A stretch of 64,000 nucleotides of DNA from Agapanthus africanus. Its lineage: Eukaryota; Streptophyta; Magnoliopsida; Asparagales; Amaryllidaceae. Every line of letters starts with the position of its first letter. Within the stretch, counting starts at the first letter, position 1. The notes below the pieces were generated by a model. That model did not search any database. It was not told the origin of the DNA and worked only from the letters and a program-made list of their open reading frames with translations. The stretch covers positions 774,272,809-774,336,808 of the forward strand of contig CM057339.1 in assembly GCA_030015575.1 (NCBI GenBank), written 5' to 3'. A program made the translations under genes and the position numbers. Below, one piece after another: positions 10,818 to 23,388 of this stretch.

Positions 10818-13800
10818 CTAGGGCCAGCTGCTGTAGTATCGCATACCGAGCATCCCGAAGAGTCTCTCAAACTGTGTTTGGGGAATGGCCTTCGTGAGTG
10901 GATCCGCCGTGTTGTTCTTCGTGTCAACTCTCCTGACCTCGATCTCCCGGCGATCAACTATCTCCCGGATCAGGTGATACCGCCTCAGAATATGCCTGGA
11001 TCGCTGATGGGACCTGGGTTCCTTGGCTAAAGCCACCGCTCCATTGTTATCGCAATACAAAGGTATTGGATGCTCAATGGATGGAACCACTCCAAGTTCA
11101 GAAATGAACTTCTTGATCCAGACAGCCTCTTTGGCAGCATCGTTGGCAGCGATGTATTCAGCCTCCATCGTCGAGTCTGCCACGGTTTCCTGCTTGGAAC
11201 TCTTCCAGCTAACCGCCCCTCCGCAAAGGGTAAAGACAAAGCCCGACTGCGACTTAGAGTCGTCCTTATCACTCTGGAAGCTCGAATCGGTAAAGGACTC
11301 CACTTGGAGTTCTCCGTTACCATACACCAAGAACATATCTCTAGTCCTTCGCAAGTACTTGAGAATGCTCTTCACAGCTGTCCAGTGACTCTCTCCAGGA
11401 TCAGCTTGATACCTGCTCACTATACTTAGTGAGTATGCTACATCGGGTCTGGTACATAGCATCGCATACATGATAGAGCCTACTGCCGAAGCATAGGGTA
11501 TCCCTTGCATGCGAGCTCTCTCCAAATCAGTCTTGGGAGACATCTCTTTGGAGAGAGTGACTCCAGAGATCGTGGGTAAGTTCCCACGCTTGGACTCTTC
11601 CATACTAAACCTCTTTAGTATGGTGTCAATGTACCTGGATTGGGACAATCCCAAAATCCGTTTGGATCTATCTCTATAGATCCTGATTCCCAATATGCAG
11701 GAGGCATCACCAAGATCTTTCATTGAGAATCTTTGTGATAAGAAGAGCTTAACCGATTGCAGCATAGGAATATCATTTCCTATCAAGAGTATGTCGTCCA
11801 CGTACAATACGAGGAAGACAACCTTACTCTCTGCCACCTTCCTGTAGATACAAGGTTCATCTGGATTTTTGACGAAATCAAACTCTTTGATAACGACGTC
11901 AAAGCGGATGTTCCAACTCCGCGACGCTTGCTTTAATCCATAAATGGATTTAAGCAGCTTGCACACCTTCCCGCTGCTCCCACTGTCTACGAAGCCCTCT
12001 GGCTGAGTCATGTACACGCACTCTTCTAAATCACCGTTTAGAAAAGCGGTCTTAACATCCATTTGCCAGATTTCGTAATCATGATATGCAGCGATGGAAA
12101 GCATGATCCGGATGGATTTAAGCATAGCCACTAGAGAAAAGGTCTCGTCATAGTCCACACCTGGTCTTTGACGAAAACCCTTTGCTACAAGTCTAGCTTT
12201 GAAAGTCTCCACTTTCCCATCTACACCAAGTTTCTTCTTGAAGATCCACTTGCTCCCAATGGGTTTTACCCCTTCAGGAGCAACTTCCAAAGTCCATACT
12301 TTGTTGGTGTACATGGAATCCATCTCAGACCGCATAGCATCCAGCCATTTCACTGAGTCCCCACTCGTGATGGCCTGCTCGAAGCTAGTTGGGTCATCAT
12401 CCTCCATGATGCAATCCTCGCTCCCACCGTCCATGAGAAAACCGTAGTATCTCTCAGATTGGCGAGGAACCCTACTAGATCGGCGGAGTGGCTGGGGTTC
12501 ATCGGGAACTACGGAATCCTCTGGTTCAACCAAATCTTCTGTTGTAGTCTGTGTCGCTGGAACCTCTTCCAGTTCTACCTCAATGCCACTTATCTGTTTC
12601 ATAAGAAAACTTTTTTCTAAGAAAGTGGCATGTCGAGAAACAAACACCTTTTGTTCCTCGGGGTGGTAGAAGATATACCCTTGTGAATTTTTGGGATATC
12701 CTACAAACTTACATAAGACAGATCTTGCCTCGAGTTTGTCCGGATTTTGTCTTTTGACATAGGCTGGACAACCCCATATCTTACTATAATTAAGATGTGG
12801 TCTCTTCCCTTTCCATATCTCATATGGAGTGGTAGGCACTGATTTGGTAGGAACTCTATTCAATAGGTCCATGGCTGTCTCAAGCGCATGTCCCCAGAAG
12901 GAAATAGGTAACTCAGCTGTACTCATCATTGAGCGCACCATATCTAATAGGGTGCGGTTTCTCCGTTCAGATACACCGTTGTGCTGTGGTGTATATGGAG
13001 GAGTTAGCTGAGAGAGAATCCCATTCTCTTTTAGGAAGTCCAGGAATTCATTGCTCAAGTATTCTCCTCCTCGATCAGATCGTAGGATCTTAATACTTTT
13101 TCCGGTTTGGTTCTCAACTTCTTGTTTATATTCCCTAAATTTCTCAAAAGCTTCTGATTTGTGTTTTATCAGGAACACATACCCAAACCTAGAGAGATTT
13201 TCAGTGAATGTAATAAAGTATGAAGAACCATCCCTGGCATGTGTAGACATGGGACCGCATACATCACTATGTATCAGTCCCAAGAGTTCGGTAACTCTTT
13301 CTCCGTGTCCCGTAAACGGAGTTTTGGTCATCTTGCCTTTGAGACATGACTGGCAAGTGTCATAAGATGAAAATTCGAAAGGTTTCAAATATCCATCCTT
13401 ATGCAACTTAGCCAGTCGTGTCACATTGATGTGACCCAGTCTACAATTCCACAAGAAGGATTCGTTGAGTTCAGAACTCTTCCTCTTGTGTGTGTTTGTT
13501 ATGCTCAGAACTGTTGATTGGTTTAGAACATAAATGCCATTACACAACGTGCCTGATCCAACCAACTTTTGGTTACGGAAAATGTTCATAACATTGTCCT
13601 GTAATACAAAATTATATCCCTCTTTACTTAATAAAGAAACCGATATAATGTTGCATATCAGGTTCGGCATGTAATAGCATTCGTTCAGAACCAATGTATT
13701 ACCAGTTGGTAATACAAGGTGATATTCCCCGACAGTCTTAGCTGCAACAATTGCACCATTTCCAACTCTAATGTCTTTATCACCTTCTCCAAGTTCTCTA

Positions 13801-14123
13801 CCTTTCCTTAGCCCATGTAACAGATTACATATATGGGATCCCGACCCGGTATCCAATACCCAGGACGTAGAGCAAATAGAGAAACAGTTCTCAGTAACGA
13901 ACACACCCGAAGAAAATGCATCAACATGTACTTTCTTCATTCGGGTGGCATGGGAATCCTGGTCTTCCCCTATATCCTGTTCATTCCTATAACTCTTATA
14001 GGAAAGAACGGAACCAACGTTCCCCAGCACAGTATAACATGTGGGTTCGGTCAATACATCCATATTATTATCTTGATTAAGGCATGAACTGGTCGCTACC
14101 TGGAGAGAGAGAGAAGAAAACAC
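10818..14123 (-). CDS. pol: Copia-1 Pol polyprotein (protease, integrase, RT, RNase H), intact 1101 codons
   Basis: Order in residues: aspartic protease with DTGSGSH near 93-99; GAG pre-integrase His/Cys region (HINVTRLAKLH.. CQSCLKGK, about 232-266); integrase core with IHSDVCGP, LRSDRGGE and TPQHNGVSERRN (D, D and E of the catalytic triad); RT from about 640 with WQMDVKTAFLNGDLEE and YVDDILLIGND; RNase H with SFTDSSFQSD, MEAEYIA and YCDNNGA; stop at 10818-10820 just before the polypurine tract. No stop or frameshift interrupts it, unlike every other pol gene in the window, so this copy is relatively young. No capsid region or CCHC knuckle precedes the protease. A pyrimidine tract plus CAG at about 14097-14118 just upstream looks like a splice acceptor, so pol might be expressed from a spliced RNA. 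The first Met is a convention, not a demonstrated start. Confidence 0.95.
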   Translation of the reverse strand: MFSSLSLQVATSSCLNQDNNMDVLTEPTCYTVLGNVGSVLSYKSYRNEQDIGEDQDSHATRMKKVHVDAFSSGVFVTENCFSICSTSWVLDTGSGSHICNLLHGLRKGRELGEGDKDIRVGNGAIVAAKTVGEYHLVLPTGNTLVLNECYYMPNLICNIISVSLLSKEGYNFVLQDNVMNIFRNQKLVGSGTLCNGIYVLNQSTVLSITNTHKRKSSELNESFLWNCRLGHINVTRLAKLHKDGYLKPFEFSSYDTCQSCLKGKMTKTPFTGHGERVTELLGLIHSDVCGPMSTHARDGSSYFITFTENLSRFGYVFLIKHKSEAFEKFREYKQEVENQTGKSIKILRSDRGGEYLSNEFLDFLKENGILSQLTPPYTPQHNGVSERRNRTLLDMVRSMMSTAELPISFWGHALETAMDLLNRVPTKSVPTTPYEIWKGKRPHLNYSKIWGCPAYVKRQNPDKLEARSVLCKFVGYPKNSQGYIFYHPEEQKVFVSRHATFLEKSFLMKQISGIEVELEEVPATQTTTEDLVEPEDSVVPDEPQPLRRSSRVPRQSERYYGFLMDGGSEDCIMEDDDPTSFEQAITSGDSVKWLDAMRSEMDSMYTNKVWTLEVAPEGVKPIGSKWIFKKKLGVDGKVETFKARLVAKGFRQRPGVDYDETFSLVAMLKSIRIMLSIAAYHDYEIWQMDVKTAFLNGDLEECVYMTQPEGFVDSGSSGKVCKLLKSIYGLKQASRSWNIRFDVVIKEFDFVKNPDEPCIYRKVAESKVVFLVLYVDDILLIGNDIPMLQSVKLFLSQRFSMKDLGDASCILGIRIYRDRSKRILGLSQSRYIDTILKRFSMEESKRGNLPTISGVTLSKEMSPKTDLERARMQGIPYASAVGSIMYAMLCTRPDVAYSLSIVSRYQADPGESHWTAVKSILKYLRRTRDMFLVYGNGELQVESFTDSSFQSDKDDSKSQSGFVFTLCGGAVSWKSSKQETVADSTMEAEYIAANDAAKEAVWIKKFISELGVVPSIEHPIPLYCDNNGAVALAKEPRSHQRSRHILRRYHLIREIVDRREIEVRRVDTKNNTADPLTKAIPQTQFERLFGMLGMRYYSSWP

Positions 14124-15663
14124 TTTAGCGTATGCTCGTGCAAGATCAGATTGGTTATTATCTTATCTAATCAGGATGGCTCCCACTGCTTTTTATCAAA
14201 TCTTCCTCCAAACCCTAAAAGGAAAGACTAGCCGGGATTAATTACACACTACAAGTTCGCCAATCTTTCAGCCAGGCCAGTGTCGGTACTTTGAGGGAGG
14301 TCCCTCGTGCTTTCGCACGAACCTAATTAATGTAAACCTCGTTTTCCCAGAGGCGTAACCTCGTTAACACCTTTCTAGACACCTACTTGATCGGCTAATT
14401 GCAATGTGTAAAACTCTCCCAGGAGTAACTCTTACTCACAGTGGGTATCGGGATCCAACTATCTCATAGAAGGTATGCAATCTCATTGCAAATTTCAACA
14501 CTTGAAATTCCCGATAATCTTTTGCCCCTAGCGTGCTATGACCTTGACGCATGCCAAACAACCCATAGTCCGCTAGTCAAGTTCAACCCGTCATTTTCTG
14601 ATTGAATTAAACCCACCCGCACGACCCTTGACGCATGCCAAACAACGCCGTGCGAATACCCTAATCCAATCTGCATCATATGCATAAGCAGATAAATACT
14701 AGTTAGCTACCGTACACTACGCCTTGACGCATGCCAAATAACCGCAGCACGAATACTAAATAGTACTTATCTGAAATGACGGAGGGCTATGCCAGATTTT
14801 TCTGAAAACCATGAGCGTAATGAACTTGATATCGTTGTAGAATCAAATGAAGTTTTTAAAATGGAGTGATTTTGAGGCTTTTCTAGTTTTGCTAAAGGAG
14901 TCACTCCCGGTGAAGGGATCTCGGTCCTTTCCTCGTCGAATGAGGTGCGGGATATATCATATATATCACTGTGCAAAGCAAAAAACCAAAAGCAGTCAAA
15001 AGCAAACCGAGTGTGTAGCATCAGCCAGTTATTGCTAAAGGAGTCACTCCCGGTGAAGGGATCTCGGTCCTTTCCTCATCGAATAAGGTGCAGGGTATAT
15101 CATATATACCGCTATGCAAAGCAAGAACTGTAGCTACCTGTTTTATTTAAAATCTGATTCTACAACATCTTAGGTTTCTTATCTTTCATTAATCACATTA
15201 ATGAAGTCCCATCATTTAAATACCTAAACATCACAGATAGATATGACGTACACTTATGCCATCCGCATTAGCCTCGATGTCCCCTCATGCACCGTTAGGT
15301 TAGGTAACTAACGACAGAGCAGGGCAGGGCTAGCGCGGGTGTAAAACATAAGTAACGTCTATATAATATATCATATATACTATATACTATATCCATCACA
15401 GAGTCACAACACAGATATCGCAGCAGAATAAACATATGAAATATTAGATATACTAGGACGTCCGTGTTTTCAATACGAGCCAGTATAAAACACGGATTCC
15501 ACGGTCGTGATGAATAGCCAATCCCACACCCCTAGACCCCTACGAGAGCGGCAAGCAACCCTGCCAATTCTAGGGTTAGGAGACTCGGACTCGACTCCTC
15601 GAGTTGGTCTCCCACTGGACCCCAGAACCCGGTTACTTGTGCTCCCCTCCTTGGGTCTATCCT
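14124..15663 (-). other. Copia-1 5' internal DNA without recognisable gag
   Basis: I see no long coding frame on the minus strand. The first 1.1 kb has a clear homologue upstream of the copia-2 pol remnant (47690-48680), so it is a family feature and not random debris. It includes three spaced copies of CTTGACGCATGCCAAA (about 14543, 14630 and 14723) and a 143-bp tandem duplication. 15240-15663 has no match elsewhere in the window except about 20 bases at the window start. Confidence 0.6.
14891..15135. repeat. 143-bp tandem duplication in copia-1 5' internal DNA
   Basis: GCTAAAGGAGTCACTCCCGG starts both copies (14891 and 15034). The second copy is partial. Copia-2 has only one copy (about 48475). 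Confidence 0.85.
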
Positions 15664-18064
15664 AATGTCCTGGAAGGAATCCTACTCAAGGTCTCTTCCA
15701 ATCATGCCTATGCCGATCTGTACAGAGGCTGGCCCTCTTACATAACCTCTTTACACTGGAGAGACATCTGTGTCCTCAACACAATATTTTCTCGGAAACT
15801 GGTCACATCCCAACGTCTCTGTAAGCAAATCAGGTCTCTAGTCTCGACGGGAAGCAATGACAGCTCGTCAGTGTCTCACACGAACCTCTTGTTCCACTGT
15901 CTCTAACGTCGTCCACTATGACGTCACGCCAAGCTACCATGCACTGCACTGTTCTCGGCCACAGCCAATCTGAAGTCTCTCGCACGGACTCGAAATCGCG
16001 TATTCTGTAGCTTCATCTTTCTGTAGAAGATGTCAGGCCGAACTGGTCCTCGGGAACACGTCCCAACCATCGGAGGAATACTCGTCACTCGTCCGTCCTT
16101 GATCAATTCGCAACGCATCTGGGTAAGTTCCTTTATCCGAACCTGGTCAACTACCTCGTCGACGATGCCGAACTCTGGCCTGCTGGTGTGCGCAACATGA
16201 CCACCCCTGGGTCTAGGTCTTCTCGTATCGTACTCCAGAAAAGTCCTTTCGAGGTTCTCTCTCAAATCTCATTCCTGCCGAATTGCCCGGAAGTCGTCAT
16301 CCATTGCTGGAGCTAATTCTTATTCCGGAACGGCTGCATACTTATCGCGCCTCCTTCTGGAAGATATATCCATATGCAACGCCTCTGGGTGCGTATCACG
16401 TCTCTGATATCAGCGGAGTGGAACGTCATCTCGTCGAAATATCTTGCGAACTCTTTTCTTCACTCGGCTTCCATGTCGACTGATTCGAACTCGTCTCATC
16501 ATGGCTGCATGGACTGTGCTCCAACGGCTATCCTCATATCTGGAGTCTCCCAAGCAAAGCATCCCATCACATAATGTCCGAATGATGTCGAATCATCCGA
16601 TCGACTCGTCAGAACCTCATAATCCCCTAAGAAATCACATCATGGGTACAGTTTAATAGCATCGAGTACATGCCACAGCGTCGGTGGTCCAGCCGTAGAA
16701 GGGCAAACCCAAGCCTCACTAATGGCGCCGTGAAACTGCCGCAAACCCTAAGGTTCAAAGGCTTTCACACGGTCATTAAGTCGAGTTAGGGTTTCATTCT
16801 TCTAGAGGGTCCATAGAATCACCTGCATGTCTTTCCGTATACTTTAAACTTGGGAAATGGGCTCCTGACATTCGATCGTCTCTATCGACTCTCAACGAAC
16901 CTGCGTGAAGTCGTCTCTAGCTGGAAACAATCTATCTGATGACCTCGCATCGGTAAACGAACGAACCACTTGTCCTAGTCATTCATCCTCAGGTGACTAG
17001 CGGCTCGCTATCATCTCTCTAAGTATATGCTCACGCTGCAGTAGCTCCAACCATCTGGGCGATATCTCGTCATTTGCAGCAGCAACTGGCTCATTCGCCT
17101 ATATGCCGAACAGCGCCTCAATCCTCCAGGAAAGGCAATACATAGGCGGTCATCTCTGAGTCGGTCCGCTCTAGATCTGAGTAAGACTCTCCACAGTGGA
17201 AATCTTCAACTTATCTGGGTCCGCTCCGGCGCAAAATCGGACGAATCACCTTCGTCTCTCAAATCGGGTAGACTAGCTATCATCTATCTCATATCTGCCT
17301 GAAAGCTCCGGCAATCTCCGCTCGTAAGCTTCGGAAGCGACATCCTGTCAATCTCAGCAACAGCTGGTCCATCTGTCTGCACGGTAGGCGACATCACAAT
17401 CTTTGAGGTATGCCGTACATCAACAGTCCTCTCTCAACTGGCAGCTCTAACAATAGCCGATCATCCGGTGTAAAACCAAACACTCGCCTCCACTAGAGGT
17501 CACAATCATCAATGCCAACTCAAGACGTCCCCATGTCACCAGAAAACACAATGGTCAGCCCTCGTACCAGACGAGCTCGCACTGACCGTAACCTTAGCAG
17601 CAGCCCAAACTGCGCTCAAACATGGTGACAGGAACCTCAATCGAGTATCGAAGAGAGCACATCAATGGCAAGAAAGGAAACAACAGATCCAGAGTGGATA
17701 CATGATCATAGGAAGGAACAGCATCAATGAAGGTATGATCATGAAACTAATAGAATCGGGGATCTCAAATGGATGTATAATCATGGATATGAAGAGAATC
17801 ACTGATCTCGAAAATATGTACATCCTAAGGTTCCTTAAGCGGAGTGGCGTGTCGTAAGTATGCCGCGGAACATACCAACGGTACGTCACTCTACTTTAGT
17901 CACCTATTCCATCAACCAAGGGTCATCCTACGCGACGAAAGTTCGGGTCTAATACCCCCTCGACCAAGTCTAAGTTCCGTAAGGTCAAGCCTAAGTTCCG
18001 TATATATATAAACGCCCTAGGCTCCACATAGTCAAACTTAGACTCGAACCAAGGTCAACCTAGC
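15664..18064 (-). repeat. Truncated LARD internal domain, copy 1
   Basis: Matches 23129-25529 with only scattered substitutions (for example near 16477, 16540 and 16627). Homology begins abruptly at AATGTCC, with copia-type DNA on the left. It contains no retroelement protein motifs I can recognise. Confidence 0.85.
15924..16265 (-). other. Conserved 113-codon frame of unknown function, copy 1
   Basis: Basic, Arg-rich frame (starts MRENLERTFLEYD) with few differences from the copy at 23389-23730. I recognise no gag, protease or RT motif. Conservation follows from the recent duplication, so it is weak evidence for coding. Confidence 0.25.
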
Positions 18065-18076
18065 GCTCTGATACCA
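18065..18076 (-). other. Primer binding site, iMet type (LARD copy 1)
   Basis: TGGTATCAGAGC on the minus strand, four bases inside the LTR edge at 18081. Confidence 0.9.
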
Positions 18077-18080
18077 ACTT

Positions 18081-21000
18081 TGTCACGCCCCGAAAGAGCA
18101 CGTGACTGGCCCTCGAACCATATGAAGTCTATAGGACTCCATCTGATCCAAGTAAGCCAAAAGCCCAGAAATCTAAAACCATTTTTAAGAATAAGTAAAG
18201 AAACTAGTTTAAAGAAGTGAAGAAAAACAGGTTTGAAATCAAGGTTTTTAAATAACTAAGCCGAATGTGCAATTTAAAACAGCACAGTCTGTTCTAAAAA
18301 TTTCGGCAGAGTTTCTTTTGTAAAACTGGCCCCGAATGGGGTACAACAAGGATCACAATATATGCAATGATAAAGGCATCCCCAAGCGGGAGCTAGCTCT
18401 TCGTCAATTGACGGTCACAACCACACAACGATATAATATACAACGCCAAGTGGCGAGGATCAAATCCAAAAGAAAGCTCAAAAGCAACCAGAAAACCGCA
18501 ATACTACTAAGCGCGACTCTAAGGTCGAATAATACATCACTAAAGTCTAGGTCTGAAACAATATACAAGTTTTGGTTGATGGAAAATTCTAGATACAATG
18601 AATAAAATAAATACAATGGTGGTTCTTGATGCGAAAGAATCCACCTACCACCCGCAAGAAAGTAGTGTGCCAGAAATGCCGCAATGGAACCTGTACGGCA
18701 GAACCTGCAAGAACTGTGGCACAACGGGGGTGAGTTGCCAACTCGTGAATAGAAATATCTATAAGCAGAAACCGAACGCAAGACATAATCCTAGGTCAAA
18801 ACGATCAGTCCAAAATCCTCAATATATAACATGCAGCCTATAGCAAGGCTAGGGTAAATATCTAACCCGAGTGTAATCTCATGTGCCTGTGTCAGTGCTT
18901 CAGGTAGCAATATAACATAAGAATGAGATATGAATGCATGAAAACAGAATACATGTACATGAAGAAACTGTTTTCATAATTTAGTGCGATTTCCTTTGTA
19001 TTTTAAAAAATGAGGTAACATAATGAAATCAGCATAAAACCGTACCTAGCATCGGCACAAAACGTAATCCCAATATCTCTGTATCACAGTCTCTGTACCT
19101 CAATATCTAGGGCGCCGTCAGTCCAGACCGGCCCCTGCCATCCATCTCAAGACCACGACGGTATCCTCCGGATATCCGGCGCGTCGGGTAAAGTCACCGG
19201 TAGGTAGTGCTCCCCTGCCAGGCTCATATCGTCATCATCACGCGCTTCTTGCCCCGGGGTACCTTACCGGGTCCACCATGTACCCGAAACGGTTCATCCG
19301 TCTCCTCGAATCGGGTTTCCAAATCCATCAGCAAACTCATGGTGGACGACTCATACATCATAGGAAAACCGCACTTTTTATTTTAAAAGAGAGAATATGT
19401 TTATTTGTGTTTTTGCGGTTTTCCTCCAAATCCAGAAAATCTCATGGAAATCCAAATCCAAACCTCAATAGCACGTATAATAGTGAATATATGCATGAGA
19501 ATCCATGAATGCGGCATAACAATGAATAACAGTATGCATGAAGTAGCAGGCAATAACTACAATGTCTAAACTATTAGCTAATAGGCTATGTCAAGCAATA
19601 ATATATTTTCTAAGGTGTACGTGACATGGCAATTACCGATGAAGATGTGTGTGAGCCGGCAAGTAAGTGTACGTGGTACATACGCATCATCGGTAATGGT
19701 GCTGGTGTCCTATCAGCATGATATTAATAATGGAGTATGAAACATAATATAAGAATGCGATGCAAACCGAACCACAAAAAAAGGAGTGGGAGCTGAAACT
19801 AGACGTAACCAAAACTTATCTGCATTAATCTAATATAAGTCCTACGAATGGTGCCTTTTGAAATAACACGAATCATGGGGTTTTGAAAATAGGGGCTACA
19901 GTGTTTTTATGAAAAGATACGTCGTTTTTGAAATATCCGTAGATTCCCTTGAGCTGTCTTTAAAAATGCCCACGATTCGTTAGTTTTTGAAATAGGTAAG
20001 AAGGCTAAGCTACTCTAACAACTACACTAAACTATACGGCTGAACTAACAAGCTGAACTACAGGTAAGGAAACCGCCTAACATCTGAGTCGATATATATA
20101 AATATATATAAGTCGGTGATCCCGCCTCAATAGTATCGCGTACGATACAGTATATCATCTGACATCCTCGAGTCATGAGCGCGGATCTATCATCAATATA
20201 GGCTCGTACGGTAAATCGTCGTACGGCATCCCAAAAGCTGGGTACGGTTCAATATCACACTATCTCATCACATTTCGGATACCACTTATCATCATATCAT
20301 ATAATCTGGGGTACTGATCTAGGTCTAGCACAACTGAAACCATCTACAAAGTATGAATACGGGGGTAAACACACATCCCAAGCCCGCATGAATCACATGT
20401 CGTATCCCAATTATGAACCATATCAAATCACCGATCTTGCGGCACAAGGCCCAAAATAATCGACTCATCACCAATGTCGTCCAATATCATCGAACACCGT
20501 GCAAGTATAAGAAACACACAAGTGTATGCGTGTGGGTGCAATTCTATCCTATGGTTCGCAACTAGGAACTACGCTAGTTATTTCTACCCCTAACTAACCA
20601 TAACACACTATAGCTATCACACATATAAATATACTACATAGTACTAATTACGGACTGCGGGGGTGCTATACGCCATCCACCCGACTTCCCCCTGTAGATA
20701 TAATCTACTCACCTGCATCATCATTTGCGGACGTCACCACGTATTTGCTTGTCGTCCCGAAGTCTTCATGGGTACCTACACATCAAAATATCGTAAATGC
20801 GCATTAAAACCAAATCCAAGCTAAAACGGCGCATGAAATCCAAAACGATACGATAAGGGGCCTATAGGTGAGAACCTATGGCACGCCTTCAAAACCATCA
20901 ATAAATCCTCTATATCGTCGTACAAACGCCAAATAGTCGAGGCAAAATACAACCCACAATTTCAGACTTAAAAATACGGAATACGGAAACACGAATCCAA

Positions 21001-22171
21001 AACAGCAACTTAGGAAATATGTCCCAGATTTCACCCTAGGTCACTTTATACAAATCTATATATACCAGGGGTCTAACATAAACATGTAGGAGCTACAGAA
21101 CCAATACGAGCCAAGAAGGTGGGACCCAGGCCGCAATTTGCGGCCAATTAGGAGAAATTGGCTGCCGTACGGATGAGTTGGGGGCTAGGGTTTGGGGTGT
21201 TGGTTCAATGGTGCCTGCACATCTCACTGTCCACTCAAATTTATTTTAGGAGTCTCGGGGTGTTAGCAGATTCTTAATAACAGTGGCAAATTCCAGTTTC
21301 TCCCCGATATCGGTTTCTAAAATCCGTATTCTGTTTTAAGCTTCAGGTTTTGGGTTCCAATTCATACACTAGGGTGATGGTATAACCTCTACTGACCTCA
21401 ATTTCACAATACAACACCAAATTCCTCAAACCCTAACTTGGTTATCCTCAAGTCCATAATATCACGCAATATCGATTCAATCTTAACATGGGGGTAAAGG
21501 AAATGCTAGAATTAAGCTAATGATTCAGAAAATACCTCATTTGGCAACTCAAGAATTTTCTTGAGTTGCCCCTAGTTGCCAAAATCCACGCTTTCTTGGT
21601 CCATCTTGTAAGTCTCGGGCTCGTGCACATTTTTAATGAAACGGACATGAGCTTTTGGGGTTGTTTTTGAGATGAAGAGAGGGATTGAAGAGGGGGAGAA
21701 AGGGGCTAGGGCAGCAGCAGCAGCAAGGGGAGAGTGAGAGAGAGGAAGAGGAATGAAAAATGAAGAGAATGGCTAAGGATGTTAAGTCAAAGGTCCACCT
21801 CTCTCTCTCACCTACCCTCATTTCTTTTCTTTTTCTTTTCTTTTCCTTTTAAACCATAATCCTTCTCACAAGAATAGTAAACCCAAAAATCATGAAAGAA
21901 AATGCACAAGTGTGAGAAAAAATGATATGTGCAAGTTTTGCACAAAATTGCCAAAAAACCCGATTAGCGATTTTAATCGCGATTAGCACTAAATTAGTGT
22001 CAAACTAATCACAAAAACTTAAAAATGTCATAATTCTTTAATTTACCCTATTTTTAGAATTTTCCATAATTTTTCTCAAATTTTTCCTATTTATTTGCAT
22101 TTAATTATAGATTTAATATTAAATTATAAAAATTCCCAAAATTAATATTTTATATTTTTGAAAATGTTACA
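18081..22171 (-). repeat. LARD LTR, copy 1 (4.1 kb)
   Basis: Starts TGTCACGCCCC and ends GTTACA on the plus strand. A PBS lies on its left and a polypurine tract on its right, so it serves as 5' LTR for the left internal piece and 3' LTR for the right one. The minus-strand end GGGGCGTGACA preceded by a CCAGTCACGTG-type block is shared with the gypsy LTRs. Confidence 0.9.
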
Positions 22172-22190
22172 ATCTACCCCCCTTAAAGAA
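22172..22190 (-). other. Polypurine tract of the LARD element
   Basis: TTCTTTAAGGGGGGTAGAT on the minus strand directly adjoins the TGTAAC start of the LTR, like AAGGAGGGTAGA in the two gypsy elements. Confidence 0.85.
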
Positions 22191-23388
22191 ATTCGGTCCC
22201 CGAATTTAAATTTAAACCCCCAATACTAAAAACAATTCCTGTAATAATCCATTTTGTCGGGGCTCCGAAAACATCAACACATAGAGAATATCATAAAAAT
22301 GTACTGCTCTACTAGAAATCAATCCCCAAAATGCATATATAAGAATATCATATGCGTCTGGTGCGCAAGGAATCAAAATCCATATATGTGTCAAACAGGT
22401 GTACAAAACAACATCTGCGTGCAACTGGTGTGCACGGAACATCTGTCGTAGGCAACGTGTGTGCCTGACAGAAAGAAAATCAGGTGCATGTGACATGCAC
22501 GAAGAATCCCGATTTAGTGCATCTGGCGTGCACCAAAATCGTATATCAAAACACTAAAGGTGCATGAAAACCAAGCTGGAAGTGCAAATCAAATCACTGC
22601 ATACGGTAGGCATGAAATCTCAATCAATATCTCAAATGTAAAAACTCTGCGCAAAATATATAAATATCCAGTGGGTGCATGAAACCAATATCATGAAACT
22701 CAGTCATCAAAACTAAATCATGCAAACAGAACACCCAAAATACCGAAATCCAAAATGACGGATACGTGATAATCGAATCATAAAATCACAAATCATAAAT
22801 ACCGTCGTCAGTAGTTCCTCCTTCGAGGTCGAGAAGGAGTCGGTGCATCCACTGCTAGCAGCGCCGGACATCTACGTGCCTCTTGCTCACGGTCTGGCGT
22901 CCTCTGACTCTGGGTCCTTATCTTCTCTGCGGATTACCTATCACGCGGTCAATCGGCTCATCGGCCATGTCAGGTGTGCTAACGGGGACGATTCCGTTCT
23001 GGCACTTCTTTGGTCACCTCTCGGTCAAACCTCACGACCACTCGTAAGGCAGCATATCACTGGCGTCGGCCTCTGGCTCTCTGAAAGCACGTCACACATC
23101 TGATCCTGGGTGCAAACATCATTGCAGCAATGTCCTGGAAGGAATCCTACTCAAGGTCTCTTCCAATCATGCCTATGCCGATCTGTACAGAGGCTGGCCC
23201 TCTTACATAACCTCTTTACACTGGAGAGACATCTGTGTCCTCAACACAATATTTTCTCGGAAACTGGTCACATCCCAACGTCTCTGTAAGCAAATCAGGT
23301 CTCTAGTCTCGACGGGAAGCAATGACAGCTCGTCAGTGTCTCACACGAACCTCTTGTTCCACTGTCTCTAACGTCGTCCACTATGACG

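Noticed and set aside
17662..17889. 75-codon hydrophobic minus-strand frame in the LARD internal domain
   Set aside because: Low-complexity Met/Ile/Phe-rich translation of AT-rich DNA, repeated at 25127-25354 only through duplication.
18404..18781. 125-codon minus-strand frame in LARD LTRs
   Set aside because: No family motif; it lies within an LTR and is preserved only because the two LTR copies are nearly identical.
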